Source: Treponema sp. (lineage in GTDB: Bacteria > Spirochaetota > Spirochaetia > Treponematales > Treponemataceae). Taken from it: a stretch of DNA of 64,000 nucleotides. Shown here piece after piece: positions 33,601 to 43,856 of the stretch; position 1 is the first letter of the stretch, and each line of letters begins with the position of its first letter. The notes beneath the pieces are model-generated. The model worked only from the letters and a program-made list of their open reading frames with translations, ran no database searches and was not told the origin of the DNA. The stretch lies in contig JAFYWB010000010.1 in NCBI GenBank assembly GCA_017549025.1, positions 1 through 64,000 on the forward strand, given 5' to 3'. Both the position numbers and the translations under genes were made by a program.

Positions 33601-33819
33601 CGCCCCCGCCTCCGCAGCATAGCTGCTCCGGTTCAAGTCCCCTTCAAAAGCCGAGCTTCCTAACGGAAGCTCTCTGCGTATTTTTTTTCTAAGGTGCAGT
33701 TTCTTGTTGACTAGCAATTGTTTAAAAAAAGAAACCGACTTCTTTGCGAAGTCGGTTTGCGATGGAGATGAGGGGACTTGAACCCCTCCCTTCAGTCGGA
33801 CACGTCCTGTGTCCTCCTT
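33601..33819. repeat. 219-bp direct repeat, right copy
   Basis: Counterpart of 30883-31101. It has the same GC-rich start, the GAGCTTCC hairpin, the terminator stem (33732-33742 with 33748-33758) and a tRNA-Ala 3'-end copy at about 33762-33785. Confidence 0.8.
33762..33785 (-). repeat. tRNA-Ala 3'-end copy 3
   Basis: Identical to copy 2 over the acceptor and T-arm part. Between it and the real tRNA, 33892-33910 has GGTAAGGGGCTCAAGTCC, a T-arm fragment in the opposite orientation, within a GC-rich, hairpin-filled stretch. Confidence 0.7.
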
Positions 33820-33972
33820 GCGGGCGCCTTCGGATGCTGTCGCCGCCATCCGTGGCGGCTTTTCCTCGCTAGCTCGGCGCATCCTCCGGTAAGGGGCTCA
33901 AGTCCAAATTTATTGTTACCCGTAAATATTGTTTAAAATAAAAAAGACTTCCTAACGGAAGTCTTCTATTCG
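33820..33972. other. GC-rich hairpin spacer and tRNA terminator
   Basis: The first 80 bases contain GCCGCCATCC/GGCGGC-type stems and an inverted tRNA T-arm fragment; the last 30 form the tRNA-Ala terminator (GACTTCC/GGAAGTC with T-run leftward). No gene is seen. Confidence 0.55.
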
Positions 33973-34046
<74 letters not shown>

Positions 34047-34150
34047 AAAAGGTTTCATCACTATATATAGAAAATTGATTTTTGTCAAGGGGATATGAAT
34101 TAAAATTCGTGGATACGGTAACTGAAACATTGAAATTTTCAGGAGAAAAG

Positions 34151-34156
34151 TATAGA
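34151..34156 (+). promoter_or_regulatory. glnN -10 element
   Basis: TATAGA ending 8 bases before the GTG start; TTGAAA lies 15 bases upstream (34130-34135). The AGGAG at 34141 is too far from the GTG to serve as a ribosome site. Confidence 0.45.
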
Positions 34157-34164
34157 GTATCCTC

Positions 34165-36252
34165 GTGAGCAAGTTATCTGAAATTTTTAGCAGCATGGTG
34201 TTTAATGAAACAGTCATGCGTGAGCGTCTGCCTAAAGAAACATTCAAGGCCCTGAAAAAAACCATGGCCGAAAGTACTCCTTTGGATGAAGGTGTGGCAA
34301 ATATTGTGGCAAATGCCATGAAGGACTGGGCGGTGGAACGGGGAGCTACCCATTTTACCCATTGGTTCCAGCCTATGACAGGAATTACCGCAGAAAAGCA
34401 TGACAGCTTTATCACTCCTCAGGGGAACGGAACTGTTATCATGGAATTTTCTGGAAAGGAGCTAGTAAAGGGAGAGTCCGACGGTTCTAGCTTTCCTTCT
34501 GGAGGAATTCGTGATACCTGCGAGGCTCGTGGATACACAGCCTGGGATCCTACCTCTCCAGCCTTTATCAAGGACGGAACACTGTGCATTCCCACGGCAT
34601 TCTGTTCCTATGGTGGTGAGGCGCTGGACAAGAAAACTCCCTTGCTCCGGTCTATGGATGCTATCGACAAGCAGTCAAAGCGCATTCTCAAGCTTTTCGG
34701 AAAAGATATTCGCCGTGTTACTACCATGGTAGGTGCCGAACAGGAATATTTTCTTGTAGACAAGCACCTTTGGGAACAGCGACGGGATTTGATTTACACA
34801 GGAAGAACCCTCTTTGGTGCAGTTCCTCCCAAAACTCAGGAGCTAGACGACCATTATTATGGAACAATCCAGCCTCGTATTTTAGCCTTTATGAAGGAGC
34901 TGGACGAGGAATTGTGGAAGCTGGGTGTTTCTGCTAAAACTCGCCACAACGAAGTAGCTCCTGGTCAGCATGAGCTTGCTCCCGTTTTTACCACCACCAA
35001 CATTGCCGCCGACAATAACCAGCTTACCATGGAGATCATGAAAAAGATTGCTCCACGTCACGGCTTGGTTTGCTTGCTCCACGAAAAACCCTTTGAAGGA
35101 GTCAATGGTTCTGGTAAGCATAGTAACTGGTCCTTGTGTACCGACAAGGGTGAAAATCTTTTGGAGCCAGGAAATACTCCAGAAGATAATGCCCAGTTCC
35201 TGCTGATTCTCTGTGCCATCATCAAGGGAATTGATGAATATCAGGACTTGCTGCGTATTTCTGTAGCTTCTGCTGGTAACGACCACCGACTGGGAGCCAA
35301 CGAAGCACCTCCCGCCATTATCTCCATGTTCTTGGGTGATGAATTGGAAGCTATTTTGGATTCCATCAAGCAGGGGAAGCCCTTTGACCGCAAGGCCAAG
35401 CAGGTAATGCAGTTGGGCGTAGACGCTCTACCCGCCTTCCCCAAGGACAATACAGACAGAAACAGAACCTCTCCCTTTGCCTTTACCGGTAACAAGTTTG
35501 AGTTCCGCTCCCTTGGGTCTAGCCTGTCTATTTCCTGCCCCAACCTCACCTTAAACACCATTGTAGCAGAGGAATTCCGTCAGTTTGCAGATATTCTGGA
35601 AAAGTCCACCGACTTTACCAAGGACTTGAACCAGCTGATTAAAACAACCCTGCTGAACCATCATCGAATCATCTTTAACGGTAACGGTTATTCTCAGGAA
35701 TGGGTAGAAGAGGCTGCACGACGAGGACTTTTGAATCTGAAAACCACCTCCGATGCCTTGCCTTTGTATCTGCAGGAAAAGAACATCAAGCTCTTTAGTC
35801 AGCATGGCGTATATTCTGCAACAGAAATGAAGGCTCGCTCCGACATTCTTTTGGAAGAATATGCCAACGTGCTGAAGATAGAAGCCCGCACCATGCTGGA
35901 CATGACCCAAAAGGAAATCCTTCCAGCAGCGTTTAAATACGTGGCAGTGGTAGCAACCTCTCTGACACAAGTGCGAGCCGCTATGCTAGGCTTGGAATGT
36001 CGCTGCCAAAGCGAAAATCTCCGTCAGCTGCAAGAAGCTATCGACAGGATTCACCGGGAAATGGGGTCACTGCGACAAATCTTGGAAGACACTAAGGGCA
36101 GCGATGATCTTATTGCTACTGCAAATTTCTATACCACTTGGATTATTCCCGCTATGGAAGGATTGCGAGAAGCAGTGGACCAACTGGAAATGATTATGGG
36201 TAAGGAATTCTGGCCTATGCCCACCTACGGCGATTTAATGTTTACCAAATAA
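34165..36252 (+). CDS. glnN: glutamine synthetase, type III
   Basis: A 695-residue GSIII enzyme making glutamine from glutamate, ammonia and ATP. Marks: N-terminal [63 protein letters not shown] and [14 protein letters not shown]. The GTG start is chosen because the family begins with this very segment. It stands alone on its transcript with a leaderless-type promoter and no GlnB-type partner nearby. Typical of anaerobic bacteria and some spirochaetes. Confidence 0.95.
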   Translation: MSKLSEIFSSMVFNETVMRERLPKETFKALKKTMAESTPLDEGVANIVANAMKDWAVERGATHFTHWFQPMTGITAEKHDSFITPQGNGTVIMEFSGKELVKGESDGSSFPSGGIRDTCEARGYTAWDPTSPAFIKDGTLCIPTAFCSYGGEALDKKTPLLRSMDAIDKQSKRILKLFGKDIRRVTTMVGAEQEYFLVDKHLWEQRRDLIYTGRTLFGAVPPKTQELDDHYYGTIQPRILAFMKELDEELWKLGVSAKTRHNEVAPGQHELAPVFTTTNIAADNNQLTMEIMKKIAPRHGLVCLLHEKPFEGVNGSGKHSNWSLCTDKGENLLEPGNTPEDNAQFLLILCAIIKGIDEYQDLLRISVASAGNDHRLGANEAPPAIISMFLGDELEAILDSIKQGKPFDRKAKQVMQLGVDALPAFPKDNTDRNRTSPFAFTGNKFEFRSLGSSLSISCPNLTLNTIVAEEFRQFADILEKSTDFTKDLNQLIKTTLLNHHRIIFNGNGYSQEWVEEAARRGLLNLKTTSDALPLYLQEKNIKLFSQHGVYSATEMKARSDILLEEYANVLKIEARTMLDMTQKEILPAAFKYVAVVATSLTQVRAAMLGLECRCQSENLRQLQEAIDRIHREMGSLRQILEDTKGSDDLIATANFYTTWIIPAMEGLREAVDQLEMIMGKEFWPMPTYGDLMFTK

Positions 36253-36261
36253 GGAGGAATT

Positions 36262-36774
36262 ATGGTACATACAATTAAGGGGAACACACCTAAAATTCAC
36301 GAAAATGTTTTTGTAGCATGGAATGCAGCGGTTACTGGACAGGTTTCTATTGCAGAAGATGCTTCCATCTGGTTTTCCGCTTCAATTCGTGGAGACATGA
36401 ACAGCATTTCCATCGGAAAGGGCTCCAACGTGCAGGATAATGCAGTAATTCACACCGACTCAAACCGTCCTGCTGTCATTGGTGACAATGTAACCATTGG
36501 TCACGGTGCAATCCTTCATTCATGTACCATCGGAAATAACACCACCGTTGGAATGGGTGCTATCGTACTGGATGGTGCCAAGATTGGAGCCAACTCCATG
36601 GTTGCAGCTGGTTCTGTGGTGCCTCCTGGCAAGAAATTCCCCGACAACAGTATGATTATGGGCTCTCCTGCCAAGGTTGCCCGTGAAATGCGCCCAGAGG
36701 AAATCGAAGGCTTTGCCCAAAACTGCCGCTCCTATGTGGCAATGGGGCAGCTGTATCGAGCAGAGTGTAAATAA
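36262..36774 (+). CDS. gamma-carbonic anhydrase-like hexapeptide protein
   Basis: A 170-residue left-handed beta-helix protein with repeated hexapeptide turns ([45 protein letters not shown]). The three histidines in IHTD and GHGAILHS match the inter-subunit metal site of the YrdA/CaiE gamma-carbonic anhydrase class. Actual activity in this class is often untested. GGAGG precedes the ATG, 9 bases after glnN, so the two are co-transcribed. Confidence 0.88.
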   Translation: MVHTIKGNTPKIHENVFVAWNAAVTGQVSIAEDASIWFSASIRGDMNSISIGKGSNVQDNAVIHTDSNRPAVIGDNVTIGHGAILHSCTIGNNTTVGMGAIVLDGAKIGANSMVAAGSVVPPGKKFPDNSMIMGSPAKVAREMRPEEIEGFAQNCRSYVAMGQLYRAECK

Positions 36775-36785
36775 TAGCTCCTTTT

Positions 36786-36817
36786 CCCGCACCCACTTAA
36801 AGGCGCGGGATTTTTTT
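36786..36817 (+). terminator. intrinsic terminator
   Basis: CCCGC (36786-36790) pairs with GCGGG (36805-36809), followed by ATTTTTTT. It ends the glnN unit. Confidence 0.8.
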
Positions 36818-36841
36818 AATCATACATCAAAGGGTACTATA

Positions 36842-38932
36842 ATGAAAAACAAGAGCATTATCCGTCGTGTAGTTGTCACCACAGGAGTGATTATACTAGC
36901 AATTTTTGCCATTCTTACCATCTTTACGGTGGTTTTAACTAGCAGAACCTCTCAAGAAACTATGGAGGATAACACCCAAGTCATAGCGTCATCCTATGCC
37001 AGCTACGTTTCTTTGTGGCTTAACGAAAATCTTAATCTGCTGGACTTCTACACTAAAAGCGATGTGGTAATGCAAAACGCATCCACTGATGAAATTGGTG
37101 CATGGCTAGCTACCACTGTCAGTCGTCGTTCAGAGGAATTGGGCTACGTTGTCTACATCGATATAGAGGGAAATAGCTGGTACGACTCTGGTACTCCAAG
37201 TAACCATTCCGACAGAGCGTATTACAAAACGATTATGAGCGGAAAGGATTTCTGTATCACCGACCCAACTTTAGCTCGTGCCACAGGTAGTGTTTCCATC
37301 ATGATTGTAAAGGCCGCATACAATGCCGACGGAAAAAAGATCGGAATGTTTGTGGGTGTTAAGGATATTTCAACAATCCAAGAGAAAATCGATAGCTTTT
37401 CCTTTGGTGACAAAGGCTATGCCTTTATGTTGTCTGGAGACGGTACCGTAATGTGCCACCATGATGAAAATATAGAAATGTCTTACAACTTTCTCACCGA
37501 CACAGCTGAAAGTAATAAAGACATTCATGCTGTTGCTCAACGCATGGTACAAGGCGAAACAGGAAGTGCCTTGGTAAATAATTACGTTACAGGCGGTGAA
37601 CAGGAATACTTTTTCTACAGCCCAGTAGAAAACACCAATTGGTCCGTGGCCATTGCAGTACCAGTTTCCCAGATTATGGGAGCTTCCTACAGAGTCCTCA
37701 GACTCCTTTTGATAGTAAATATCATCAGCACAGTAATTATCATTACAACAATTGTGGTGCTGATGCTTAGATCCTTCAAACCCCTAAAAAATGTAGTATC
37801 AAACATTGAAAATATTGCCAGTGGCAATGCCGACTTAACTAAGCGAATTACCATCAAGCGTCACGATGAAATTGGTTCTGTGGGACAGGGCTTCAATCGA
37901 TTTGTGGAAAAGCTGCAAAACATTATTAGCCAAGTAAAAAGCTCCAAGGATTCTCTTGCATCCGTAGACAATCAGTTGCAGATGAGCATTAAAGATACAG
38001 ATTCAGCCATCCAAGACATTCTGGTAAATATAGAACAGGTAAAGGGCATTCTTAAAAGCCAAAATAGCAGTGTAGACGGAACTTCTACCGCTGTTTCAGA
38101 AATCATTTCAAACATTCAATCCTTGGATTATATGATTCAAGATTCCACCATGAACGTAAGCCAAGCTTCCGCTGCTACAGAACAGATGATTGGAAACATT
38201 AATGCCATTAATGCATCCATGGAAAAAATGAGCAAGGAGTTCCACGAGCTTCAGGAGCAGGCAAGTCAGGGTGCAAACAAGCAGCAGGCAGTAAACGAAC
38301 GTATTGCTGATATCGAAAAGCAGTCCGTAATGCTGCAGGAAGCCAACGTGGCAATTTCTTCCATTGCTAGTCAAACGAACCTTTTGGCCATGAACGCTGC
38401 CATCGAAGCAGCTCACGCAGGAGATTCTGGAAAGGGATTTGCCGTTGTTGCAGACGAAATCAGAAAGCTTTCTGAAACCTCTTCTGCTCAGTCCAAAACC
38501 ATCGGTGAGCAGCTGAAGAAAATCAAACAGGCCATTGAAGCCGTTGTTTCCTCATCTCAGGAATCAAGCCAAGCCTTTTACTCTGTTTCCAACAGTATTC
38601 GGCAAACAGAAAATCTGGTACAGCAGATTCGTTCTGCCATGGAGGAACAGGGACAAGGCTCCAAGCAGGTTTTGGAATCCCTGCGAAATATGGGAGACAG
38701 TACCACCAGTGTTTCCGATGCCGCAAAAGAAATGAATGCTGGAACTAAGCAGATTCTGGATGAGGTTTCAAAGCTCAAGGATTCATCAAGCGAACTGAAT
38801 AGCTCTGTGAATGCCATGGGAACTGGAGCCAAGAAAATTGATGACACCAGTACCATGCTCTCTGATATTTCAAATCAGATGAATGCTTCTATCAAGAAAA
38901 TTGGTTCAGAGATTGATCAGTTCCAGGTATAA
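36842..38932 (+). CDS. methyl-accepting chemotaxis protein with dCache sensor
   Basis: A 696-residue chemoreceptor. Membrane segments at about 9-32 and 287-309 flank a periplasmic double-Cache domain ([34 protein letters not shown]). A HAMP linker follows (310-365), then the signalling coiled coil with the tip [20 protein letters not shown] and [18 protein letters not shown]. The ligand is unknown; the RxYY..D-type pocket of such domains often binds amino acids. Start at ATG 36842; AAAGG lies 8 bases upstream. No CheB/CheR-binding tail is evident. Confidence 0.93.
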   Translation: MKNKSIIRRVVVTTGVIILAIFAILTIFTVVLTSRTSQETMEDNTQVIASSYASYVSLWLNENLNLLDFYTKSDVVMQNASTDEIGAWLATTVSRRSEELGYVVYIDIEGNSWYDSGTPSNHSDRAYYKTIMSGKDFCITDPTLARATGSVSIMIVKAAYNADGKKIGMFVGVKDISTIQEKIDSFSFGDKGYAFMLSGDGTVMCHHDENIEMSYNFLTDTAESNKDIHAVAQRMVQGETGSALVNNYVTGGEQEYFFYSPVENTNWSVAIAVPVSQIMGASYRVLRLLLIVNIISTVIIITTIVVLMLRSFKPLKNVVSNIENIASGNADLTKRITIKRHDEIGSVGQGFNRFVEKLQNIISQVKSSKDSLASVDNQLQMSIKDTDSAIQDILVNIEQVKGILKSQNSSVDGTSTAVSEIISNIQSLDYMIQDSTMNVSQASAATEQMIGNINAINASMEKMSKEFHELQEQASQGANKQQAVNERIADIEKQSVMLQEANVAISSIASQTNLLAMNAAIEAAHAGDSGKGFAVVADEIRKLSETSSAQSKTIGEQLKKIKQAIEAVVSSSQESSQAFYSVSNSIRQTENLVQQIRSAMEEQGQGSKQVLESLRNMGDSTTSVSDAAKEMNAGTKQILDEVSKLKDSSSELNSSVNAMGTGAKKIDDTSTMLSDISNQMNASIKKIGSEIDQFQV

Positions 38933-38959
38933 TCCAGCCGAATCTTTATAAAAGCAAAA

Positions 38960-38988
38960 AAGGTGGCTTAGAAGCCACCTTTTTTTTA
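38960..38988 (+). terminator. bidirectional terminator
   Basis: AAGGTGGCTT and AAGCCACCTT form a 9-10 bp stem with a 2-base loop; A-run before and T8 after. It separates the chemoreceptor from the convergent DUF1963 gene. Confidence 0.92.
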
Positions 38989-39918
38989 TTACAAACAATC
39001 CCAGTTATACAAAACTCTGGAAAAATCCAGTTGCTGCACATCCTCTGGAGCTACGAGGAAATTACCCACCCCTGTATCTCCCCACAAAATCTGTGAATCG
39101 TCTCCTCCACAGCTATCCATCTGGAACAAAAGATTGGTGCAGGCAGCATATTCTGAGCGAGAAAAGCGAGGATCTTCCTGAGTAAAACAAGGATATCCGC
39201 CTAACCAATGGCCTTCATTCCAGTCCGCCATTTGATTGTACACTTCCTCGCTGAACATGTCGTAAATGCTGGTGCCTTCTGGTGGCAGAGGAAGTCCAGT
39301 GGCCATAATGGCCTTTTGGAGCTCCTGCTGGAAATCATCACGGGAGCAGGGGCCCAACCACGTGTCCACCAGCTCAAAATCAAGCTGAAACTCACCAGTA
39401 AAGGGCAAGGAGCTTTCCTCCACGGTACAGGTGGTGGGAATGCCGAGCTCTGCCACCATGGAATCGGTAACAGAAGCATCCACCTCAGGGTGATACACTA
39501 CCCGCCAATTTTCCTGACTCAACTGGTTATCAAAATCTAGGCCGTAGTCTCCATCATCGCTGACAAAAAACTGCAACAAACCAGTTTGAGGAAAGCCTTC
39601 AAAGGCTGGCACCTGCTGACAATCAAACTGAGCCAGCAAAACGCAGGGTTTTCCACTTCCATCGGTGGGATACGGGTCCCAGGGCTTCCAGTAGGGCAAT
39701 CCACCAAATTTGCTGGTAGTAAGTGCCAATGGAGACAAGGACTTTGTTGCGAGAATCCGAACAGCCTGTCGCTGAGTTTGCTTTTGAATCTGAGCTACGA
39801 GAAGCTGCTGTTGCTTTTGAGTAAAAAAGCCCTCCTGTTTCCCAGCTTCAGCTTGCTCATCCTCCATAGATGCTCCGTGATTCCCAAGCCCCAAAAGCCG
39901 CTGTATGAACCCTTTCAT
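38989..39918 (-). CDS. DUF1963 (YwqG-like) protein
   Basis: A 309-residue cytoplasmic protein. TSKFGGLPYWKPWDPYPTDG, LLAQFDCQQVPAFEGFPQTG and LLQFFVSDDGDYG, then HWLGGYPCFTQEDPR and LLFQMDSCGGDDSQILWGDTG, are the conserved steps of the YwqG family, whose function is unknown. A glutamine-rich helix precedes the domain. GGAGG lies 5 bases before the ATG. Confidence 0.88.
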   Translation of the reverse strand: MKGFIQRLLGLGNHGASMEDEQAEAGKQEGFFTQKQQQLLVAQIQKQTQRQAVRILATKSLSPLALTTSKFGGLPYWKPWDPYPTDGSGKPCVLLAQFDCQQVPAFEGFPQTGLLQFFVSDDGDYGLDFDNQLSQENWRVVYHPEVDASVTDSMVAELGIPTTCTVEESSLPFTGEFQLDFELVDTWLGPCSRDDFQQELQKAIMATGLPLPPEGTSIYDMFSEEVYNQMADWNEGHWLGGYPCFTQEDPRFSRSEYAACTNLLFQMDSCGGDDSQILWGDTGVGNFLVAPEDVQQLDFSRVLYNWDCL

Positions 39919-40066
39919 TTTTCCTCCAAACTATTTCTAAGTCGCTTTTCTCTTGTATAAAAATTGTATCTGCAAAACCTTGTTTTTTCAAGTTTTATTT
40001 ACTTTCATCCGTCTTTTATTCTGTTACCAGCCTCATTCCCCTCACTTTACCAAATCCCGTATCTGC

Positions 40067-40072
40067 TATAAA
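40067..40072 (+). promoter_or_regulatory. proS -10 element
   Basis: TATAAA ending 11 bases before the ATG, with no ribosome site between. No T-box leader or other structure precedes proS. Confidence 0.4.
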
Positions 40073-40083
40073 ATAGCTGCATT

Positions 40084-41928
40084 ATGAAAGCTTCCAAAAC
40101 TTTGATTGCTACTCTGCGGGAAGTACCTGCAGAGGCTGTTATTGCCAGCCATCAGCTCATGCTGCGAGCTGGTTTGATTCGTAAGTTGGGCAACGGCCTT
40201 TTTACCTATTTCCCCTTGGGACTTAAAGCCTTCCGCAAGGTGGAAAATATTGTCCGCCAAGAAATGGATGCCATTGGTGCATTGGAATGTAAGCCATCTG
40301 TGGTAGTTCCAGGTGAATTGTGGCGTGAGTCTGGCCGCTGGGAAACCATGGGAGCTGGAATGCTCCGAGTAAAAAACCGCGTTGACCAGGAATTGGTAGT
40401 AAGTCCCACTGCCGAGGAAGCCTTTACCGCACTTGTTCGGGATGAACTGGAATCCTACAAGCAGCTCCCCCTCACTTTGTACCAAATCAACACAAAATAT
40501 CGTGACGAGATTCGTCCCCGCTACGGCGTTATGCGTGGCCGTGAGTTTACCATGAAGGATGCCTACTCCTTCCACACCACCGCAGAAAGCTTGGACGAAA
40601 CCTACCTTGCCATGGAAGCCGCCTACAAGCGGATTTTCAAGCGGCTCGGTCTTTCCGTTATCCCCGTTTCTGCCGACTCTGGTGCCATGGGTGGAAGTGG
40701 CTCCGAGGAATTCATGGTGGAAAGTGCCGTTGGTGATGATACCTTGATTCTCTGCCCCAACTGCGATTACGCTGCCAACACCGAAAAGGCTGCCTGTGCT
40801 CCTGACGTGGCTTTGGACAAGGACGGAAATCCTCAGGTAGCTACAGAGCTTGCCATCGAAAAGGTGCCCTGTCCTGGAGTAGAAACCATTGCCCAGATGG
40901 AAGAATTCTTCAAGATGCCAGCCACTCAGTTTATCAAGGTGCTGATTTACAAGGTGCATAACTGCGAGCTTGACCTGCGAACCGCTCCCGGCGGCCAAAG
41001 CTTTAAGCGAGAGATGGAAGGTGGCGTGCCTGTCTATCCTGTATGCTTTGTGGCAGTTGCTATTCGTGGTGACTTGGACGTAAACGAAGCAAAATTGGCC
41101 GCCAGCCTGAAAGCCAGCGAGGTGGAATTAGCCGAAGAAGCCGATGTTATCGCTTATTCTGGTGCTCCCCATGGCTTTGTTGGACCCGTTGGTCTTACCA
41201 AGCTGCCCCTGTTGGCAGATTTCAGCGTTATGACACAAAAAGAGGACGGTAGCTTTGAGGCTCATGTTCACGACACCGTAACTGGTGGTGGAACAGCCGA
41301 TGTGGACAATATCCACGTGGAGCCCATTCGTGACTTTGTTCCCTTTATCACTGCTGATGTTCGCACCGTTGTGGCTGGAGACAAGTGCCCCTGCTGCGGA
41401 GGGGAGTTCTACAGCAAGAAGGGTAACGAGCTGGGACACATCTTTAAGCTGGGCTACAAGTACAGCAAGTCCATGAACGTTACCTACCTTGACGAAAACG
41501 GCAAGCAGCAAACTCCTATTATGGGCTGCTACGGTATCGGTGTAGACCGTGCCTTGGCTTCTATCATCGAGGAGCACCACGACGAAAACGGAATCGTTTG
41601 GCCCATGAACGCAGCCCCTTATCAGGTGGTTATTGTGCCAGTAAAATATGACGGCCAGATGAAAGAAGTTGCAGATTCTCTCTACAACCAGTTACAAAAC
41701 CTGGGCATAGAGGTTTTACTTGATGACAGAAACGAGCGTCCTGGCGTTAAGTTCAAGGATATGGATCTGATTGGTATTCCTGTGCGAATTGTTGTTGGTG
41801 ACAAGAACCTGCCCAACGTGGAAATCAAGCTGCGTTCCGAAAAGGATGCCAGCTTGGTACCCCAGGACAAAGCAGCAGAACAGGTTGCCACCATTGTTCG
41901 AGAGGCTTTAGCTCAGCTGGATAACTAA
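40084..41928 (+). CDS. proS: prolyl-tRNA synthetase
   Basis: A 614-residue class II synthetase of the bacterial type. Motif 2 and neighbours are seen in YQINTKYRDEIRPRYGVMRG and EFTMKDAYSFH. Residues 230-400 are the YbaK-like editing insert that clears Ala-tRNA(Pro). Motif 3 is MGCYGIGVDRALASIIEEHH, and the C-terminal anticodon-binding domain (residues 515-614) has GIEVLLDDRNERPGVKFKD. A cysteine pair in DKCPCCGGEF (residue 430) suggests zinc, as often seen here. Confidence 0.97.
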   Translation: MKASKTLIATLREVPAEAVIASHQLMLRAGLIRKLGNGLFTYFPLGLKAFRKVENIVRQEMDAIGALECKPSVVVPGELWRESGRWETMGAGMLRVKNRVDQELVVSPTAEEAFTALVRDELESYKQLPLTLYQINTKYRDEIRPRYGVMRGREFTMKDAYSFHTTAESLDETYLAMEAAYKRIFKRLGLSVIPVSADSGAMGGSGSEEFMVESAVGDDTLILCPNCDYAANTEKAACAPDVALDKDGNPQVATELAIEKVPCPGVETIAQMEEFFKMPATQFIKVLIYKVHNCELDLRTAPGGQSFKREMEGGVPVYPVCFVAVAIRGDLDVNEAKLAASLKASEVELAEEADVIAYSGAPHGFVGPVGLTKLPLLADFSVMTQKEDGSFEAHVHDTVTGGGTADVDNIHVEPIRDFVPFITADVRTVVAGDKCPCCGGEFYSKKGNELGHIFKLGYKYSKSMNVTYLDENGKQQTPIMGCYGIGVDRALASIIEEHHDENGIVWPMNAAPYQVVIVPVKYDGQMKEVADSLYNQLQNLGIEVLLDDRNERPGVKFKDMDLIGIPVRIVVGDKNLPNVEIKLRSEKDASLVPQDKAAEQVATIVREALAQLDN

Positions 41929-41936
41929 GATTCACA

Positions 41937-41976
41937 AACAATCTGGTTCAAGGATCTTTCTTTGAGCCAGATTGTT
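41937..41976 (+). terminator. hairpin after proS
   Basis: AACAATCTGGTTCAA (41937-41951) pairs with TTTGAGCCAGATTGTT (41961-41976). The stem is long but no T-run follows directly, so termination may be partial and the next gene may be co-transcribed. Confidence 0.7.
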
Positions 41977-42042
41977 CACCCTAAAACAAAACCGCTACGG
42001 TACCCTTTATTCTGTAAAAAATTTTTTGTGAACAGGACTTGT

Positions 42043-43152
42043 ATGAAAAAAACACCCCTTCTTTCCTTACTTTTTTCTTTTGTATTGATGATGAGCGCTT
42101 CAAGCCTTTTTGCCTTCCCCGGAATTCAAAGCTACTTGAAGGATGATTCTGGCCAGTACGTGTACTATCGAGACTACACCTTTCCCTACGAAGCCTACGT
42201 TGGTATTCTCCATTACGATGAAGGCACCTACGGAATGCGATTTTACGCACCAAATCAGCCACTGGAAGGAGTTTCTCCTGCACTGAATGGTGAAACCATG
42301 AGCGCACCAAAATCTGTGGAGCTGCTTTTTACGGTGAACACAGAGGTTTCCATAACAGAAATGACAGGAGAAAAATTCCTCACCAACATTACTGGAAGTG
42401 ACACGGAAATTGTAAACTATCTCCACGACTTGATTTACGAGTTTTCTGCCCGCCGCCGCAAGCTGTCAGAGCCAGTGGTAACAGGAGAAGTTTCCAGCCG
42501 AGAGGATTTTTCTCAGTTTGGCGGCAAGGTCACCATGAAGTATTCCTTTGACATTCCCATCTTCAACCTGAAGGAAATCATCGATGTTGACGGAAAGCCT
42601 GCCTTCCAAGTGGCAACGGTGGGAGCTTTAACTTCATCCAGCGACAATAGCTTCTTTGAATTCACTGGTTTTCCCGCTCCCATGCAGGACAAGCCACGGA
42701 GCTTTACCTCCACAGAAAAAAAGCCCAACAAAAAGATTGAGCTGGGTAGTCAGGAAATCAAGCTGGACAGCCAGTGGACCCAAGCCGCCGAGAACATGTA
42801 CCTGCTGGGAGATGTGGCCATGATCATGTTCAGCGAATTCCAGCCAACAGAGCAGGTGGCAGCAGCAGGAAGTCAGGCAATTTTTGATGCCCTGTGCCGA
42901 AACCTGTCCTTAGGCACAACAGGCTCCTACACCGATTGGGGCAATCGCAAAATCAAGCAGGGAAAGAATGAGCTGGAAATCACCATCCGCACCCACATTC
43001 CACAGGACAATGCCGTTTCCCAAAACTTTAAGTTTGTTACGAAAAACAAGGCTGGCGGCTACTCCATCATGACCCTAACGATTTTCGATAATGCATACAA
43101 AAACAATCGCTCCTACTTTGATGCCATTGTAAAAAGCTACAAGGTAAAGTAG
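42043..43152 (+). CDS. exported hypothetical protein
   Basis: A 369-residue exported protein with signal peptide 1-24 (SFVLMMSASSLFAFPG). The mature part is beta-rich with YVYYRDYTFPYEAYVGILHY, KYSFDIPIFNLKEIIDVDG and a C-terminal TIFDNAYKNNRSYFDAIVKS. No catalytic motif is visible. A hypothetical gene after proS is also what I recall from treponemal genomes, which would make this a lineage-specific periplasmic protein, but I could not verify it. AGGA precedes the ATG at 42043; the longer frame from 41962 crosses the hairpin. Confidence 0.65.
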   Translation: MKKTPLLSLLFSFVLMMSASSLFAFPGIQSYLKDDSGQYVYYRDYTFPYEAYVGILHYDEGTYGMRFYAPNQPLEGVSPALNGETMSAPKSVELLFTVNTEVSITEMTGEKFLTNITGSDTEIVNYLHDLIYEFSARRRKLSEPVVTGEVSSREDFSQFGGKVTMKYSFDIPIFNLKEIIDVDGKPAFQVATVGALTSSSDNSFFEFTGFPAPMQDKPRSFTSTEKKPNKKIELGSQEIKLDSQWTQAAENMYLLGDVAMIMFSEFQPTEQVAAAGSQAIFDALCRNLSLGTTGSYTDWGNRKIKQGKNELEITIRTHIPQDNAVSQNFKFVTKNKAGGYSIMTLTIFDNAYKNNRSYFDAIVKSYKVK

Positions 43153-43161
43153 ACATAAAAA

Positions 43162-43195
43162 AGGGCTTGGTGAAAACCAAGCCCTGTTATTTTAT
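43162..43195 (+). terminator. intrinsic terminator
   Basis: AGGGCTTGG (43162-43170) pairs with CCAAGCCCT (43177-43185), followed by GTTATTTTAT; an A-run on the other side makes it usable in both directions between convergent genes. Confidence 0.85.
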
Positions 43196-43209
43196 GATAC
43201 GTGTGATTT

Positions 43210-43488
43210 CTATTTACCAAACAAATCTGAATGGGTTCCTGTTGCAGTTAATGTTAAAATCAACACGTTCTTTTCGTAACGATAAATGAGAAGCCAGTCA
43301 GGTTTTATATGTAACTCTCTGTAAGAATTCCAATTTCCAGTTAAAGCATGATCTCTAAAATGGGGAGGTAAGATTTCTCCGTTTGCCAATTTTTTAACAA
43401 CATCCGTCAAAAGAGCAATATCATATCCTCTTTTTTTCATTAAACGTAAATTTTTATCAAACTGATTGGTGGTTTTAACGGTATACAT
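43210..43488 (-). CDS. yafQ: YafQ-type toxin
   Basis: A 92-residue RelE-fold mRNA interferase. TNQFDKNLRLMKKRGYDIAL, PPHFRDHALTGNWNSYRELH and IKPDWLLIYRYEK are the YafQ consensus with its catalytic-region histidines; the C-terminal THSDLFGK holds the conserved HSDLF. It overlaps the antitoxin by one base. Confidence 0.94.
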   Translation of the reverse strand: MYTVKTTNQFDKNLRLMKKRGYDIALLTDVVKKLANGEILPPHFRDHALTGNWNSYRELHIKPDWLLIYRYEKNVLILTLTATGTHSDLFGK

Positions 43489-43781
43489 TAGACTTGGTAT
43501 TCTGGCTCAGAATCTGACACATTTAAAATGTCCGTTATCATTTGGTCTATATCAGTGTAGCCTTTACTACTGGGATTCCTAGAAATAGCTTCAGCCTCTT
43601 TAAATGCTTTCAAAAGTTGAGCATTAGGAGTATCAGTGATATCAAAGGGGAGTTTCTGCTCTCTAACAACAGTCTTTGCAAATAAATTAAAGGCACCCGA
43701 AACTGACAAACCTATAGAGGTACAGAACTCATCAAATCTACTTTGTACATCATCATCAATTTGAATGCTAATTGCTGCCAT
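43488..43781 (-). CDS. dinJ: DinJ/RelB-type antitoxin
   Basis: A 97-residue antitoxin. ISIQIDDDVQSRFDEFCTSI and GLSVSGAFNLFAKTVVREQK form the ribbon-helix-helix dimer; KLPFDI follows as in DinJ. GGAGG precedes the ATG. It binds YafQ and the module's own promoter. Confidence 0.93.
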   Translation of the reverse strand: MAAISIQIDDDVQSRFDEFCTSIGLSVSGAFNLFAKTVVREQKLPFDITDTPNAQLLKAFKEAEAISRNPSSKGYTDIDQMITDILNVSDSEPEYQV

Positions 43782-43856
43782 AAATACCTCCTATCATTAT
43801 AAATATACTTTTATTTAAGAAAAGCTTGACAGAAAATCTCCATCAAGCCCTTTTGT

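Noticed and set aside
36838-36843. TATAAT as the chemoreceptor promoter
   Set aside because: It overlaps the ATG, so transcription would start inside the gene; AAAGG at a normal distance shows that a leader is needed.
39919-40083. T-box leader before proS
   Set aside because: No T-box sequence or terminator is present, and the -10 lies only 11 bases from the start codon.
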